A stretch of DNA of 63,729 nucleotides from Bacteroidota bacterium (GCA_029572965.1 JAKPQD010000172.1:1-63729), one strand, 5' to 3'. Positions 27,951-36,793 are shown, numbered from the stretch's first letter. Notes: generated from the letters alone by a model not told the origin. Program-made: numbers and translations.

Positions 27951-28816
27951 TGGCCACTGATAATGACATATTGAAGCAATTTGGGTTAGAAAGCGACATT
28001 GAAATACAGCGCTTTTTAGAAAGTGTTGATAAACTTAAAGTTCCTGTATCATCTAAAAACAGGGATGAAGCATGGTCTAAATTGGAAAATTCAATCAAAA
28101 CAAGAAAAACAAAAGAAATTAAATTCAATTTCAAACATGCTTTTTTAATTGCTGCTTCTATAGCTTTATTTATTGGTTTATGGTTTGGCTTTGAGCAATG
28201 GAACCATGCTAAATACAGCACTTCATCAGGAAAAACTCTTACTTTTGAACTTCCAGACGGAAGCCAGGTAATACTTAATGCAGAATCACAGGTCAACTGG
28301 AATAAATTTCGTTGGAAATATTCCAGAATAGTTATTTTAAAAGGTGAAGCCTTATTCAAAGTAAACAAAGGAAGCAGGTTTGAAGTACAAACATCACAAA
28401 ACAAAGTGTCTGTAATGGGGACAAAATTCAATGTTTTCTCTCGCCCTGGTTATTTTGAAGTTAAGTGTTATGAAGGTAAGGTAGCTGTTGATATTAAAGG
28501 ATCCTCACAGGTTATTCTGACCAAAGGGAAAGCTATAAAAAAAGAATCTTCAAGTAGTACAGCTGAATCATTTGAAATACAGGAATCAGACACTAACAAC
28601 TGGACAAAAGGCGAGTTTTATTATAGCAACGCCTCTTTAAGATTAGTATTAGATGAAATTGAGCGCCAATTCAATGTTAACATAAATTACACTGCTGAAG
28701 ACAGGAGATATTCAGGTTATTTCAAAAACAATTCATTAGATTCAGCATTGATAAATATTTGTATGCCTTTAGGATTAAAATACAACATTATCCGAGATTC
28801 TGTTGTTATCAGGTAG
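27950..28816 (+). CDS. FecR-family anti-sigma factor (first copy)
   Basis: 288-aa inner-membrane regulator. The cytoplasmic N-terminus (about 1-60, with DEAWSKLENSI) should hold the sigma factor. One membrane helix follows (AFLIAASIALFIGLWFGF). The periplasmic FecR domain includes TFELPDGSQVILNAESQVNW, RIVILKGEALFKVNKGSRFEVQT and VSVMGTKFNVFSRPG. The last 70 residues form the DUF4974 STN-like domain (GEFYYSNASLRLVLDEIERQF) that contacts the receptor. Start overlaps the sigma factor stop (TAATG), so expression is coupled. Confidence 0.94.
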   Translation: MATDNDILKQFGLESDIEIQRFLESVDKLKVPVSSKNRDEAWSKLENSIKTRKTKEIKFNFKHAFLIAASIALFIGLWFGFEQWNHAKYSTSSGKTLTFELPDGSQVILNAESQVNWNKFRWKYSRIVILKGEALFKVNKGSRFEVQTSQNKVSVMGTKFNVFSRPGYFEVKCYEGKVAVDIKGSSQVILTKGKAIKKESSSSTAESFEIQESDTNNWTKGEFYYSNASLRLVLDEIERQFNVNINYTAEDRRYSGYFKNNSLDSALINICMPLGLKYNIIRDSVVIR

Positions 28817-28822
28817 GGTTTT
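28811..28822 (+). promoter_or_regulatory. Repeated 12-bp motif, copy 1, upstream of the TonB receptor
   Basis: AGGTAGGGTTTT overlaps the stop of the first FecR gene and lies 16 bases before the TonB receptor start. The identical 12 bases occur at 31616-31627 before the second FecR gene. Because both following genes are expected targets of the local ECF sigma factor, this may be a sigma-recognised or leader element. That is inference from position only. Confidence 0.3.
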
Positions 28823-28838
28823 TCTTCACATATGTTAA

Positions 28839-31559
28839 ATGAAGAAAAGATATTATTCAAAAAAAACATTTATGTTTAAATGGTTAACTCGCTATTTGCT
28901 CCTTTTCTTAATAATACCTTTTTCAATCAACACTTATGGTCAAAAGGTAAGCGCTGATTATTCAAACTTATCGTTGACAGAGGTTCTGACTGCAATATCT
29001 CAGCAATACCATATAAAAATTGCTTTTGACACACAACTAGCTGACAAAATAGCAATAACCCAAAGTCTGAAGCAAATACCAATAGAAAAAGCGCTATCAT
29101 TAATTCTTAACAACTCAGGGCTGAAAGTTCAGCGTATGGGCGACGTTTACATGGTTATACCTGATTTAAACCCTGTTAAACGTGTACCTGATGGAAATAG
29201 TGTACAACAGACTGCGACTACAAAAACCAGAAAATTTATTTATGGCGCCATCAAGGATATGCAAAGTGGTGAAGCACTGCCTTTTGCCAGTATATATCTG
29301 AAAAACAACCACCAGGGCATAACATCCAACGCTGATGGTATCTTTAAACTCGAAACTAAAGACGAAGATAGCATTTACTTGGTAATCAATTATATTGGAT
29401 ATGAACCGTTTGCTATTAAAGCCAAAGCCTCATCTCACCCTGAACTTTTGCAAATAAGGCTAAATCCGCAATTGCAGCAACTGCAAGCTATTGTTATAAG
29501 CCCTAAAATTGAGGTATTTGAAAACAGGGGTACTCAGCCCGATGTGATAAAGTTTTGTCCATCAAAACTAGAAAATATCCCTTCTATTAATGAGCTTGAC
29601 ATTTCAACACCTTTACAAATGCTGCCTGGAATAAGTGGTTGTACCGAAAATGCAGGTGGGTTTAGTATTAGAAAAGCGCCAACTGATAAAACCCTTATGG
29701 TATTTGATGGTTTTACACTTTACCACATGAACCATTTCTTCGGAGCTTTCAGCGCAATTAACACAAAATCAATCAAAGATATACAAGTACGCAAAATTCC
29801 GGGGGATGCAAATTTAGGGGGAAGTTCGGCCGGACTAATTGAAATTACCGGAAAATCTGGGAACATGCAAGATATATCTGTAAATGCTGGTATTGACATG
29901 CTTGCTACTGATGTTGAAATTGAAATTCCGATTATAAAAAATAAATGCTCATTTTTATTTGCCGGACGCCGCTCATTTACTGATAAATTCCGAACTCCTC
30001 TGTACAACGCCATGTTTGACAACGCCCGCTATGAATTTCTTTCGTATTACAGAAAACCACCTGTTGCATTCTCTTCAGGCACAGGTGATCCTCAATATTA
30101 TTTTGGCGACTTCAATTCGAAAATATCAATAAACACGTCAGAAAAAAGTACATTATCATTGAGTGCTTTTGGCAGCAAAGACGATTTAAACTTTAGTCAA
30201 CTGGCTGCTTACCCCAAAATAAAGGAAAACACCAATTGGCAAACTAAAGGATTCAGCATTCGCTGGGCTGGTGATGTTAACACTTCATGGAACACTGAAT
30301 TGGTAAGTGGCTACTCAAATACAACATTTGATTATACTTTGTCTGACTCTATCCAGAAATTTAGAAAGCGTTTAGTGAGGACGGTTGAATACATTGTATC
30401 AAAAGGTAACAATATTGATTTGTATCTAAAAAATTTTTCTATCCAAAATAACAATAAAATAAATACTTCTGAAAAAGGTCAACTAATATTTGGAGCAGGT
30501 ATGCAGGTTGTAAGCTCTTATTATGGATTAAATGCATTTGCCTGGGTAAATTCAATGAACATTCTTGACACATCCCGCATATATAAAGAAAATTCTAAAA
30601 TAACTTCAGCTTGGCTCCAATACGAATGGAAAAATGAATATTTGACAATAAAACCAGGCCTAAGAGTTAACCACTACAAACTTCTCAACAAAAATTACCC
30701 CGAATTGAGGGGAACTATGTTTATCAGACCTGTAAATAAGCTAATATTAAGAGTTGAAGCCGGGAACTTTTATCAATTTGTAAATAAAGTAGACTTTGTC
30801 AGGCATGGAGACTTTAGAAGTGCTTGGATATTAAGTGATGGGGAAAAATACCCTGTTGCTTCATCAAAAAATATTGCACTTGGAGTTAATTACAACATTA
30901 CATCGCGTTTAAATATTGATATTGAAGCATACTATAATCAGATGTTTGACCTTACCAGCTCTCAGACAATATATAAAATTACAACAAACAATAACATTAA
31001 GCTTGCTAATATAAGTTGGCTGTATGATAACAAAGTAAAGGGTCTCGACGTGTTATTAAAACAAGATTGGCAATATTACCAAATCTGGCTGTCATATACC
31101 CTCTCTGAGGCAAAAAATAAAGCCCCCCAAAACAGTACAACACAAACTTATACGGCAGACAACGACCAAATGCATGAAGTAAAACTTTTGCAATTATTCA
31201 ATTATAAAAATTTCTCTATAAGCTGGAGCAACATCGGAGGCTCAGGTATTGTCTGGGATGAGTACATACTTGACAATAACCTGCAATTAACTCCTGATTA
31301 TCAAAAAAACTCAGGGTCAGCACCTTTCTATTACAGAATGGATGCCGGGGCTAATTATACCCTTAAACTATCTAAATGTAGCCTAAAGGCTGGTATCAAC
31401 CTTTTCAACATTTTAGACAGGAAAAACCTGATTAATAAATTTGAGAAACTGTCCGATACTCCCATTGCTGATATTAACCAAGGCCTAAACCCTCTTGAAG
31501 AAACCTCTGTGTATGGTTTAGGAGTTGCCTGTAATTTCTTTCTAAACATTTCCTTCTAA
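28839..31559 (+). CDS. TonB-dependent receptor with N-terminal STN signalling domain
   Basis: 906-aa outer-membrane transducer. After a signal peptide (about 12-36, ending SINTYG) comes an STN domain (about 38-108, SNLSLTEVLTAISQQYHIKIAF), which relays substrate binding to FecR. A carboxypeptidase-regulatory-like domain follows (about 135-210, IYGAIKDMQSGEALPFASIYL). Then come the plug (about 240-340, MLPGISGCTENAGGFSIRKAP and IQVRKIPGDANLGGSSAGLIE) and a 22-strand barrel ending in the hydrophobic strand VACNFFLNISF. No SusD gene follows, so it is FecA-like rather than a SusC/D glycan porter. Substrate unknown; iron chelate, cofactor or peptide are all possible. Confidence 0.93.
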   Translation: MKKRYYSKKTFMFKWLTRYLLLFLIIPFSINTYGQKVSADYSNLSLTEVLTAISQQYHIKIAFDTQLADKIAITQSLKQIPIEKALSLILNNSGLKVQRMGDVYMVIPDLNPVKRVPDGNSVQQTATTKTRKFIYGAIKDMQSGEALPFASIYLKNNHQGITSNADGIFKLETKDEDSIYLVINYIGYEPFAIKAKASSHPELLQIRLNPQLQQLQAIVISPKIEVFENRGTQPDVIKFCPSKLENIPSINELDISTPLQMLPGISGCTENAGGFSIRKAPTDKTLMVFDGFTLYHMNHFFGAFSAINTKSIKDIQVRKIPGDANLGGSSAGLIEITGKSGNMQDISVNAGIDMLATDVEIEIPIIKNKCSFLFAGRRSFTDKFRTPLYNAMFDNARYEFLSYYRKPPVAFSSGTGDPQYYFGDFNSKISINTSEKSTLSLSAFGSKDDLNFSQLAAYPKIKENTNWQTKGFSIRWAGDVNTSWNTELVSGYSNTTFDYTLSDSIQKFRKRLVRTVEYIVSKGNNIDLYLKNFSIQNNNKINTSEKGQLIFGAGMQVVSSYYGLNAFAWVNSMNILDTSRIYKENSKITSAWLQYEWKNEYLTIKPGLRVNHYKLLNKNYPELRGTMFIRPVNKLILRVEAGNFYQFVNKVDFVRHGDFRSAWILSDGEKYPVASSKNIALGVNYNITSRLNIDIEAYYNQMFDLTSSQTIYKITTNNNIKLANISWLYDNKVKGLDVLLKQDWQYYQIWLSYTLSEAKNKAPQNSTTQTYTADNDQMHEVKLLQLFNYKNFSISWSNIGGSGIVWDEYILDNNLQLTPDYQKNSGSAPFYYRMDAGANYTLKLSKCSLKAGINLFNILDRKNLINKFEKLSDTPIADINQGLNPLEETSVYGLGVACNFFLNISF

Positions 31560-31615
31560 TTACTAATATACAGTAATACTGTTATTTACATCTTTTGAAA
31601 TATTTTTTTCAAAAA

Positions 31616-31627
31616 AGGTAGGGTTTT
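31616..31627 (+). promoter_or_regulatory. Repeated 12-bp motif, copy 2, upstream of second FecR gene
   Basis: Exact second copy of AGGTAGGGTTTT, 39 bases before the preferred start of the second FecR gene. Just upstream lie ACAGTAATACTGT (31571-31583), an inverted repeat, and a weak hairpin TTTTGAAA/TTTCAAAA. The latter may terminate or attenuate the receptor transcript. Confidence 0.3.
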
Positions 31628-31666
31628 AGTTTTTTGAAGTTAACTATTATCGAAAAGCAAATTGCT

Positions 31667-32527
31667 ATGTCGTCAGAAGGAAAGAAATATAAACATAAAG
31701 ACATCAAAGCTTTTGATGAAACTTTAAAACTTTATGAAAATTTTAAAATTCCTGCAAAATATAGCAAAGATGATTCTTGGGAAAAATTCAAAACAGTAAT
31801 TGAAACACCCCATGAAAAGGCTCCTCCAAAAACACGTTCTTTGAAAGTATTTTATACATCTGCTGCTGCAATAATATTACTACTAATTGGCCTTTCATTG
31901 TTCAATTATTTCAATGCCAACATCATTATTACCAGTAAAAACGGTGAAAATAAACTGGTAGTATTGCCCGACAGCTCAACTGTTGAGCTAAACGCAGCTT
32001 CAACGCTTTCGTACAACCAATTTGGATGGAAACATCACAGATTAGTAATTTTAGACGGAGAAGGATTTTTTAGTGTAAAAAAAGGAAAACGTTTTGAGGT
32101 AAAAACCAATCATGGAAACGTAGTAGTATTAGGCACTTCATTCAATGTATTTGCCAGAAATGAGAATTTCTTTGTAGTTTGTAAAACAGGAAAAGTAAAA
32201 GTAGAATCAATAAACACTGTTGTGCTGACTCCCGGATTGAAAGCCTTCAAAAATAAAGACCAAAAGATAAATATAGAAAATGCAATAGTTGAACACGAAA
32301 CAGCTTGGCAAAACGGAGAATTCTGGTTCAACAATGTCAGACTTATTGATGTTTTGAATGAATTGGAAAGACAATTTGATATTAAAATAGTTTATAAAGA
32401 TATTGAAAACAGAAGATATACCGGATACTTTAACATAAAGTCGCTCCAAGATGCTTTAACAGCAGTATGTAGCCCAATGCAATTGAAGTTTAAAAATGAA
32501 AATGATAAAACTTATATTATTTATTAA
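31667..32527 (+). CDS. FecR-family anti-sigma factor (second copy)
   Basis: 286 aa from ATG 31667; the frame is open back to a TTG at 31634. It has the same layout as the first FecR: a cytoplasmic head with DDSWEKFKTVI, a membrane helix (AAAIILLLIGLSLFNYF), the FecR core (KLVVLPDSSTVELNAASTLSY, RLVILDGEGFFSVKKGKRFE, VVVLGTSFNVFARNE) and a DUF4974 end (GEFWFNNVRLIDVLNELERQF). The two FecR proteins are clear paralogues. Only one sigma factor is present locally, so this copy either shares it or controls another sigma elsewhere. The downstream lipoprotein gene starts 18 bases later. Confidence 0.92.
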   Translation: MSSEGKKYKHKDIKAFDETLKLYENFKIPAKYSKDDSWEKFKTVIETPHEKAPPKTRSLKVFYTSAAAIILLLIGLSLFNYFNANIIITSKNGENKLVVLPDSSTVELNAASTLSYNQFGWKHHRLVILDGEGFFSVKKGKRFEVKTNHGNVVVLGTSFNVFARNENFFVVCKTGKVKVESINTVVLTPGLKAFKNKDQKINIENAIVEHETAWQNGEFWFNNVRLIDVLNELERQFDIKIVYKDIENRRYTGYFNIKSLQDALTAVCSPMQLKFKNENDKTYIIY

Positions 32528-32545
32528 CAAGCAAATCAAACAATT

Positions 32546-33376
32546 ATGAGAAAAATGAATTATTTAACCATGATGGCCTTAGTTGCCATAACCATCAACT
32601 TTACATCCTGTAAAAAAGATGATGACACCCAGGTTAGTATTACTAACGAAGATGTTACTGTAATGCAAGATGACGCTCAAATTAATGACATGATGGACGA
32701 CATTGATAATGAAGCTGATGAAATATCTGACGTTGCCCAATCGAAATCAGCATTAGCAAGCGATTCAACAACATACTCAGGCAGAGAAGTTGACAGAAAG
32801 CTAAATAATGACGGGACTCGTACAATAACCATTACATATACAAACTTTCAGCACCCTAAAGCAAAGAATGAACGTATCAAAAATGGCATTGTATATATTG
32901 TTGTTACCGGTTCCCGGTCTGACAATACTTATAAGAGAATAGTTACTTTTGAAAACTTTACCATCAACAATAATAAAATAGAAGGGACCAAAACCATAGA
33001 AAAAATGGAAACCCTGAAATACAAAATCACTTTAACTAATGGTAAAATAACCTTTACTGATGGTTCATCTGTAACATGCAATTACATTCGCTATCGTACA
33101 ATGGTTGCTGGTATTGCTACACCTCTTTACATCTGGGATGATGCCTATACATTTGAAGGCAGCGCCTCAGGAGTAACCAGCAAAAACATCGAATATACCA
33201 AAACTATTACCAAAGCTGTTAAAATATACACTGCATATCGCTACCCGGTTGAAGGAACATTCAGTTTCACCTCTGGTGACAAAACCTTCATATTTGACTA
33301 TGGCGATGGCACTAAAGACAACCTGGCAACAATCACTTACAAAGATGTATCCAAAGAAATAACATTAAAAAAATAG
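32546..33376 (+). CDS. Probable surface-exposed lipoprotein, unknown function
   Basis: 276 aa. A lipoprotein signal ends at C22 (ITINFTSC) and is followed directly by KKDDDT. Acidic residues at this place match the lipoprotein export signal described for Bacteroidota, which sends lipoproteins to the cell surface. The next 50 residues are strongly acidic (MQDDAQINDMMDDIDNEADEISD). The remainder is beta-rich with KRIVTFENFTINNNKIEG and FIFDYGDGTKDN. I do not recognise a family. It is the last gene of the sigma/FecR/receptor/FecR set and is followed by a terminator, so it is a likely effector or partner of the receptor. Confidence 0.85.
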   Translation: MRKMNYLTMMALVAITINFTSCKKDDDTQVSITNEDVTVMQDDAQINDMMDDIDNEADEISDVAQSKSALASDSTTYSGREVDRKLNNDGTRTITITYTNFQHPKAKNERIKNGIVYIVVTGSRSDNTYKRIVTFENFTINNNKIEGTKTIEKMETLKYKITLTNGKITFTDGSSVTCNYIRYRTMVAGIATPLYIWDDAYTFEGSASGVTSKNIEYTKTITKAVKIYTAYRYPVEGTFSFTSGDKTFIFDYGDGTKDNLATITYKDVSKEITLKK

Positions 33377-33386
33377 CATTTGATTG

Positions 33387-33423
33387 AAAAAAAAGCGCCT
33401 TAAAATTTCGGCGCTTTTTTTTT
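33387..33423 (+). terminator. Rho-independent terminator ending the FecR/receptor locus
   Basis: AAAAAAAAGCGCC (33387-33399) pairs with GGCGCTTTTTTTT (33410-33422) around a 10-base loop and runs into nine T residues. The A-run on the left makes it usable from the other strand too, but no minus-strand gene ends here. Confidence 0.9.
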
Positions 33424-33541
33424 CAAGCTTTAACACAACTAACAATATGTCAATAAAAACATTTTGAAAAGATGATTTTTTTTTACATCTTGCGGAAAAT
33501 GAAAAGAGAGTATTTTTTGATTGAAATGAATTAAAAATTTG

Positions 33542-33568
33542 GATGAAACAAGCATGTTTAGAAGTAAA
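33542..33568 (+). repeat. 27-bp direct repeat, copy 1, with potential mini-ORF
   Basis: These 27 bases are identical to 35559-35585. An ATG at 33543 opens a 13-codon frame, MKQACLEVKNKNE, ending at 33584. It lies about 50 bases before the START-like gene. The second copy also opens with MKQACLEV. Significance is unknown. Confidence 0.7.
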
Positions 33569-33633
33569 AAACAAAAACGAATAAACAAAATCATGCCAGT
33601 TCCATCCGGCTTTATAAAAATAATTTTGTTCGG

Positions 33634-34011
33634 ATGAAAGAAAAAATTGAATTAGAGTATATTTTAAAAACATCACCCAAAGTACTATTTCCAAGGTTAA
33701 GCACTGCTACCGGACTGGCAGAATGGTTTGCAGACAATGTTACTGTAAAAAACAAAACACAATACGCTTTTCATTGGGACAAATCAATTGAAGAAGCCGA
33801 GCAAACATACATCCGTGAAAATGTTGTTGTTAAATATGAATGGAAAAACAAAGACGAAAAAGCCTTCTTTGAATTTCGGATCAGGATTGATGACCTTACC
33901 GGCGAAATGGCCTTAATAGTTACCGACATGGTTGACAGCGATGAAAAAGATGAAATTATTGACTTGTGGGATATTCAAATAAATAAGCTAAAACACGTAT
34001 TAGGTTTATAA
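33634..34011 (+). CDS. START-like domain protein
   Basis: 125-aa small soluble protein of the START/SRPBCC helix-grip fold: EYILKTSPKVLFPRLSTATGLAEWFADNV at the N-terminus, a central beta sheet with YAFHWDKSIEEAEQ and YEWKNKDEKAFFEFRI, and the C-terminal helix WDIQINKLKHVLG. These proteins bind hydrophobic ligands in a pocket. The gene directly precedes the LptF/G permease gene, so a role near envelope lipid handling is an inference. TAATTTTG at 33622-33629 fits the -7 consensus but is only four bases before the ATG, so its use is doubtful. Confidence 0.85.
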   Translation: MKEKIELEYILKTSPKVLFPRLSTATGLAEWFADNVTVKNKTQYAFHWDKSIEEAEQTYIRENVVVKYEWKNKDEKAFFEFRIRIDDLTGEMALIVTDMVDSDEKDEIIDLWDIQINKLKHVLGL

Positions 34012-34022
34012 ACGAAAACCAT

Positions 34023-34030
34023 TACATTTG
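34023..34030 (+). promoter_or_regulatory. Bacteroidota -7 promoter element upstream of the LptF/G gene
   Basis: TACATTTG matches TAnnTTTG exactly, 21 bases before the preferred ATG at 34052, the same distance as seen for yidC. It supports that ATG over the TTG at 34028, which lies inside the motif. Confidence 0.5.
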
Positions 34031-34051
34031 CAGTTTTCAACCCGGGCAGCA

Positions 34052-35560
34052 ATGAGAATAAAAAAACTGCATATATTCATTCTAAAAAGCTTTATTAGTC
34101 CTTTATTTGTTACGTTTTTCATAGTCATCTTCATCTTGATGATGCAATTTTTATGGAAATACGTTGACGATCTTGTCGGAAAAGGTTTAGGATATGACGT
34201 TTTACTCGAACTGCTTTTTTTTGCCTCGGCTACATTTGTACCATTAGCCCTTCCCCTTGCCTTGCTGCTGTCTGCCATTATGACTTTTGGTAACCTTGGC
34301 GAAAACTTTGAACTTACAGCCCTTAAAGCTTCCGGCATATCACTTTGGCGAATCATGTACCCCCTTATACTGTTAATTGCAGCTATCAGTATTGCAGCAT
34401 TCTTTTATTCCAATATATCTTTACCCTATTTCAACTGGAAATTCCGGGCCTTGCTTTTCGATATACAACAACAAAGACCTGAACTTCAGATTAAAGAAGG
34501 CGTATATTACAACGGGATACAAGGATATGTAATAAAAATAGGCGATAAAGACGTACGCACCAACCAGCTCAAAAACATCAAAATATATGACCATACCCAA
34601 AATGACGGAAATACAAGCGTTACTACCGCCGATTCAGGCTACATCAAAATAACACCTGACAAACGCTTCCTTGTATTAACCCTGTTACATGGACAAAGCT
34701 ATGTAGATATGCCCGAAAAAAACAGAAGTGAACAAGATAGAAAATACCCCTTTCGCCGCGATAAATTCTCAAAACAAGAAGTCAATATCCCACTGGAAGG
34801 CTTTAATTTTCAAAGAACGGAAGAAGCACTTTTCCGCAATAACTTTCAAATGATGAACCTCAAACAACTCAATCAAGCTGTTGACTCTATGAACAATGAA
34901 ATAAAAGCAGATGCCAATATGCTAAAATCCAACATGATGTATGGCCATTTAACTTCATCCCTCTCTCCCCCAAAAGACACAAGCTTTAAACTCGATAGTA
35001 CTATAAAATTTAACAACGTCCGCTTTATATATTATCTTTTAGACAAAAATGAAAGAAAAGCAATAATAAACCAAGCCCTGGCAGATGCCCGCAACGCTAA
35101 AAACAACATCAACAGCGAAACTGAAGTACGCAGGAATAAAATGATACGCTTACGAAAACATGAAATTGAATGGCACAAAAAATTTACACTTTCGTTAGCC
35201 TGTATCATATTTTTCTTTATTGGTGCGCCTCTCGGGGCTATTATCCGACGTGGAGGGCTCGGGCTCCCACTTGTTATTTCGGTTGTTTTCTTTATCATAT
35301 ATTACATCGTCAGTTTGACAGGCGAAAAGATGGCACGCGAGTCATTGTGGCCAGTCTGGCAAGGAGTATGGTTTTCATCTTTAATATTAATGCCTATTGG
35401 TATATTCTTGACTATCAAAGCTACCAACGATTCGGGTATTTTTAAAGTTGAAGTTTATCAAAATACCATTATCAAATTCTTTAAGCAAGTATGGTCTTAC
35501 CTTAAACCTTTATATATCAGTATTTCAAATGTTTTAAGCAAAAAAACTGATAACAGATGA
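34052..35560 (+). CDS. LptF/LptG-family permease (YjgP/YjgQ)
   Basis: Inner-membrane subunit of the lipopolysaccharide exporter that, with LptB, extracts LPS into the Lpt bridge. The 502 aa from ATG 34052 follow the family plan: N-terminal helices (FILKSFISPLFVTFFIVIFI and VLLELLFFASATFVPLALPL), the coupling segment NFELTALKASGISLWRIMYP, a large periplasmic beta domain (about 130-300), and C-terminal helices with FFIGAPLGAIIRRGGLGLPL. An unusually long polar insert with two coiled stretches (NQAVDSMNNEI and LADARNAKNN) sits before the last helices. Bacteroidota usually have two such genes; only one is here. Its stop TGA overlaps the mini-ORF of the second 27-bp repeat. Confidence 0.92.
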   Translation: MRIKKLHIFILKSFISPLFVTFFIVIFILMMQFLWKYVDDLVGKGLGYDVLLELLFFASATFVPLALPLALLLSAIMTFGNLGENFELTALKASGISLWRIMYPLILLIAAISIAAFFYSNISLPYFNWKFRALLFDIQQQRPELQIKEGVYYNGIQGYVIKIGDKDVRTNQLKNIKIYDHTQNDGNTSVTTADSGYIKITPDKRFLVLTLLHGQSYVDMPEKNRSEQDRKYPFRRDKFSKQEVNIPLEGFNFQRTEEALFRNNFQMMNLKQLNQAVDSMNNEIKADANMLKSNMMYGHLTSSLSPPKDTSFKLDSTIKFNNVRFIYYLLDKNERKAIINQALADARNAKNNINSETEVRRNKMIRLRKHEIEWHKKFTLSLACIIFFFIGAPLGAIIRRGGLGLPLVISVVFFIIYYIVSLTGEKMARESLWPVWQGVWFSSLILMPIGIFLTIKATNDSGIFKVEVYQNTIIKFFKQVWSYLKPLYISISNVLSKKTDNR

Positions 35561-35585
35561 TGAAACAAGCATGTTTAGAAGTAAA
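35559..35585 (+). repeat. 27-bp direct repeat, copy 2, with potential mini-ORF
   Basis: Identical to 33542-33568. The ATG at 35560 overlaps the permease stop (TGATG) and opens a 19-codon frame beginning MKQACLEVNTTRNE that runs to 35619, past the start of the glycosyltransferase at 35597. The two copies flank the START-like and LptF/G genes. Confidence 0.7.
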
Positions 35586-35596
35586 CACAACCAGAA

Positions 35597-36793
35597 ATGA
35601 AAATACTGATTCTATCTAACAAACCACCCTACCCTCCAAAAGACGGAGGTGCTATTGCTATTTTTAACCTGGCTAAAGGACTTGCTGATGCCGGGCATTT
35701 CGTCCATATACTATCAATGAATACCAGCAAACATCAGGTAAAACCTGAAACTATGCCTTTATTTTCCAATATCAGGTTTTCATTCGTAAATATAGATACT
35801 TCTATTCAGCCTGTAAAAGCATTGTTCAACCTGTTATTCTCATCTATCCCTTATAATGCTGAGCGTTTCATATCAAAATACTTTTTATCCCAATTAAAAA
35901 CTATTCTTCAGGCAGACCAATACAATGTTGTCCAATTAGAAGGCCCTTACCTAGGTTATTGCATTCCTTTAATCCGAAAATATTCTAATGCCAAAATTGT
36001 TATCAGGGCACACAATATTGAATGTGAGATTTGGGAACGCTCCGCCCTGCAAGAAAAAAATATCCTGAAAAAGTTGTATTTATCTATCTTATCAAAAAGA
36101 TTAAAGCTGTACGAAAAAAATATCCTCCAGCAATGCGATATCATTCTGCCAATCTCTTCAAGAGATAATGAACACCTTAAAAATATTGGAATTTGCAAAC
36201 CAGGCATTGTTGTTCCTGTTGGTATAGATATTAATAACAATTACAATCATCATAACTCTTCTGAAAATTCAATACTTTACATTGGTGCACTAGATTGGAT
36301 GCCAAACCAGGAAGGCATTTTATGGTTTATCAACGACGTATGGCCTATCATCCAAAAAAAAGAAAAAAATGTTATACTCCATATTGCCGGCCGAAATGCC
36401 CCCGAGTGGTTAGTAAAAAAGTTGTCAAGTGTCAAAAACCTTCTTTTTTATGGAGAAATTGAAAACTCCCATAACTTCATCAAACAGCATGGAATAATGA
36501 TAGTTCCGCTATTTTCGGGAAGTGGCATGCGTGTAAAAATCATTGAAGGAATGGCGCTGGCAAAAGCCATTGTCACAACCCCTGTTGGATGTGAAGGTAT
36601 TGATGCCGAAAACGGCAAACACCTTTTTATTACTGACAAAGCAGAAACTTATGCTGAGCATGTCCTGTATTTATTGCACAACAATGCCAAAGCTGAAGAG
36701 ATGGGAAATGCAGCTTTTGAATTTGTTGGCAAAGAATATAGCAACCAGTCTATTATTAGTAAGTTGACCAACTTTTATAACCAAACTTTGTGA
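35597..36793 (+). CDS. Glycosyltransferase family 4 (GT-B)
   Basis: 398-aa GT-B enzyme. The N-terminal Rossmann domain begins MKILILSNKPPYPPKDGGAI, the typical GT4 acceptor loop with KDGG. RAHNIECEIWERSA and CDIILPISSRDNEHL mark the domain linker. The C-terminal domain has ILYIGALDWMPNQEGILWFI, HIAGRNAPEWL and the donor-site region VPLFSGSGMRVKIIEGMALA with KAIVTTPVGCEGID. It resembles sugar transferases of surface polysaccharide assembly. It follows the LPS permease gene and overlaps the next glycosyltransferase (TGATG), so both probably build an envelope glycan. Confidence 0.92.
   Translation: MKILILSNKPPYPPKDGGAIAIFNLAKGLADAGHFVHILSMNTSKHQVKPETMPLFSNIRFSFVNIDTSIQPVKALFNLLFSSIPYNAERFISKYFLSQLKTILQADQYNVVQLEGPYLGYCIPLIRKYSNAKIVIRAHNIECEIWERSALQEKNILKKLYLSILSKRLKLYEKNILQQCDIILPISSRDNEHLKNIGICKPGIVVPVGIDINNNYNHHNSSENSILYIGALDWMPNQEGILWFINDVWPIIQKKEKNVILHIAGRNAPEWLVKKLSSVKNLLFYGEIENSHNFIKQHGIMIVPLFSGSGMRVKIIEGMALAKAIVTTPVGCEGIDAENGKHLFITDKAETYAEHVLYLLHNNAKAEEMGNAAFEFVGKEYSNQSIISKLTNFYNQTL

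Noticed and set aside
27886-28431. Minus-strand open frame of about 180 codons opposite FecR
   Set aside because: Antisense shadow of FecR; serine/leucine-rich composition typical of reverse frames.
33622-33629. TAATTTTG as promoter for the START-like gene
   Set aside because: It is only four bases from the ATG and has no -33 box; transcription starting there would leave little or no leader.
33542-35585. Composite mobile element bounded by the 27-bp repeats
   Set aside because: No transposase, terminal inverted repeats or foreign composition; the enclosed genes are ordinary Bacteroidota envelope genes.
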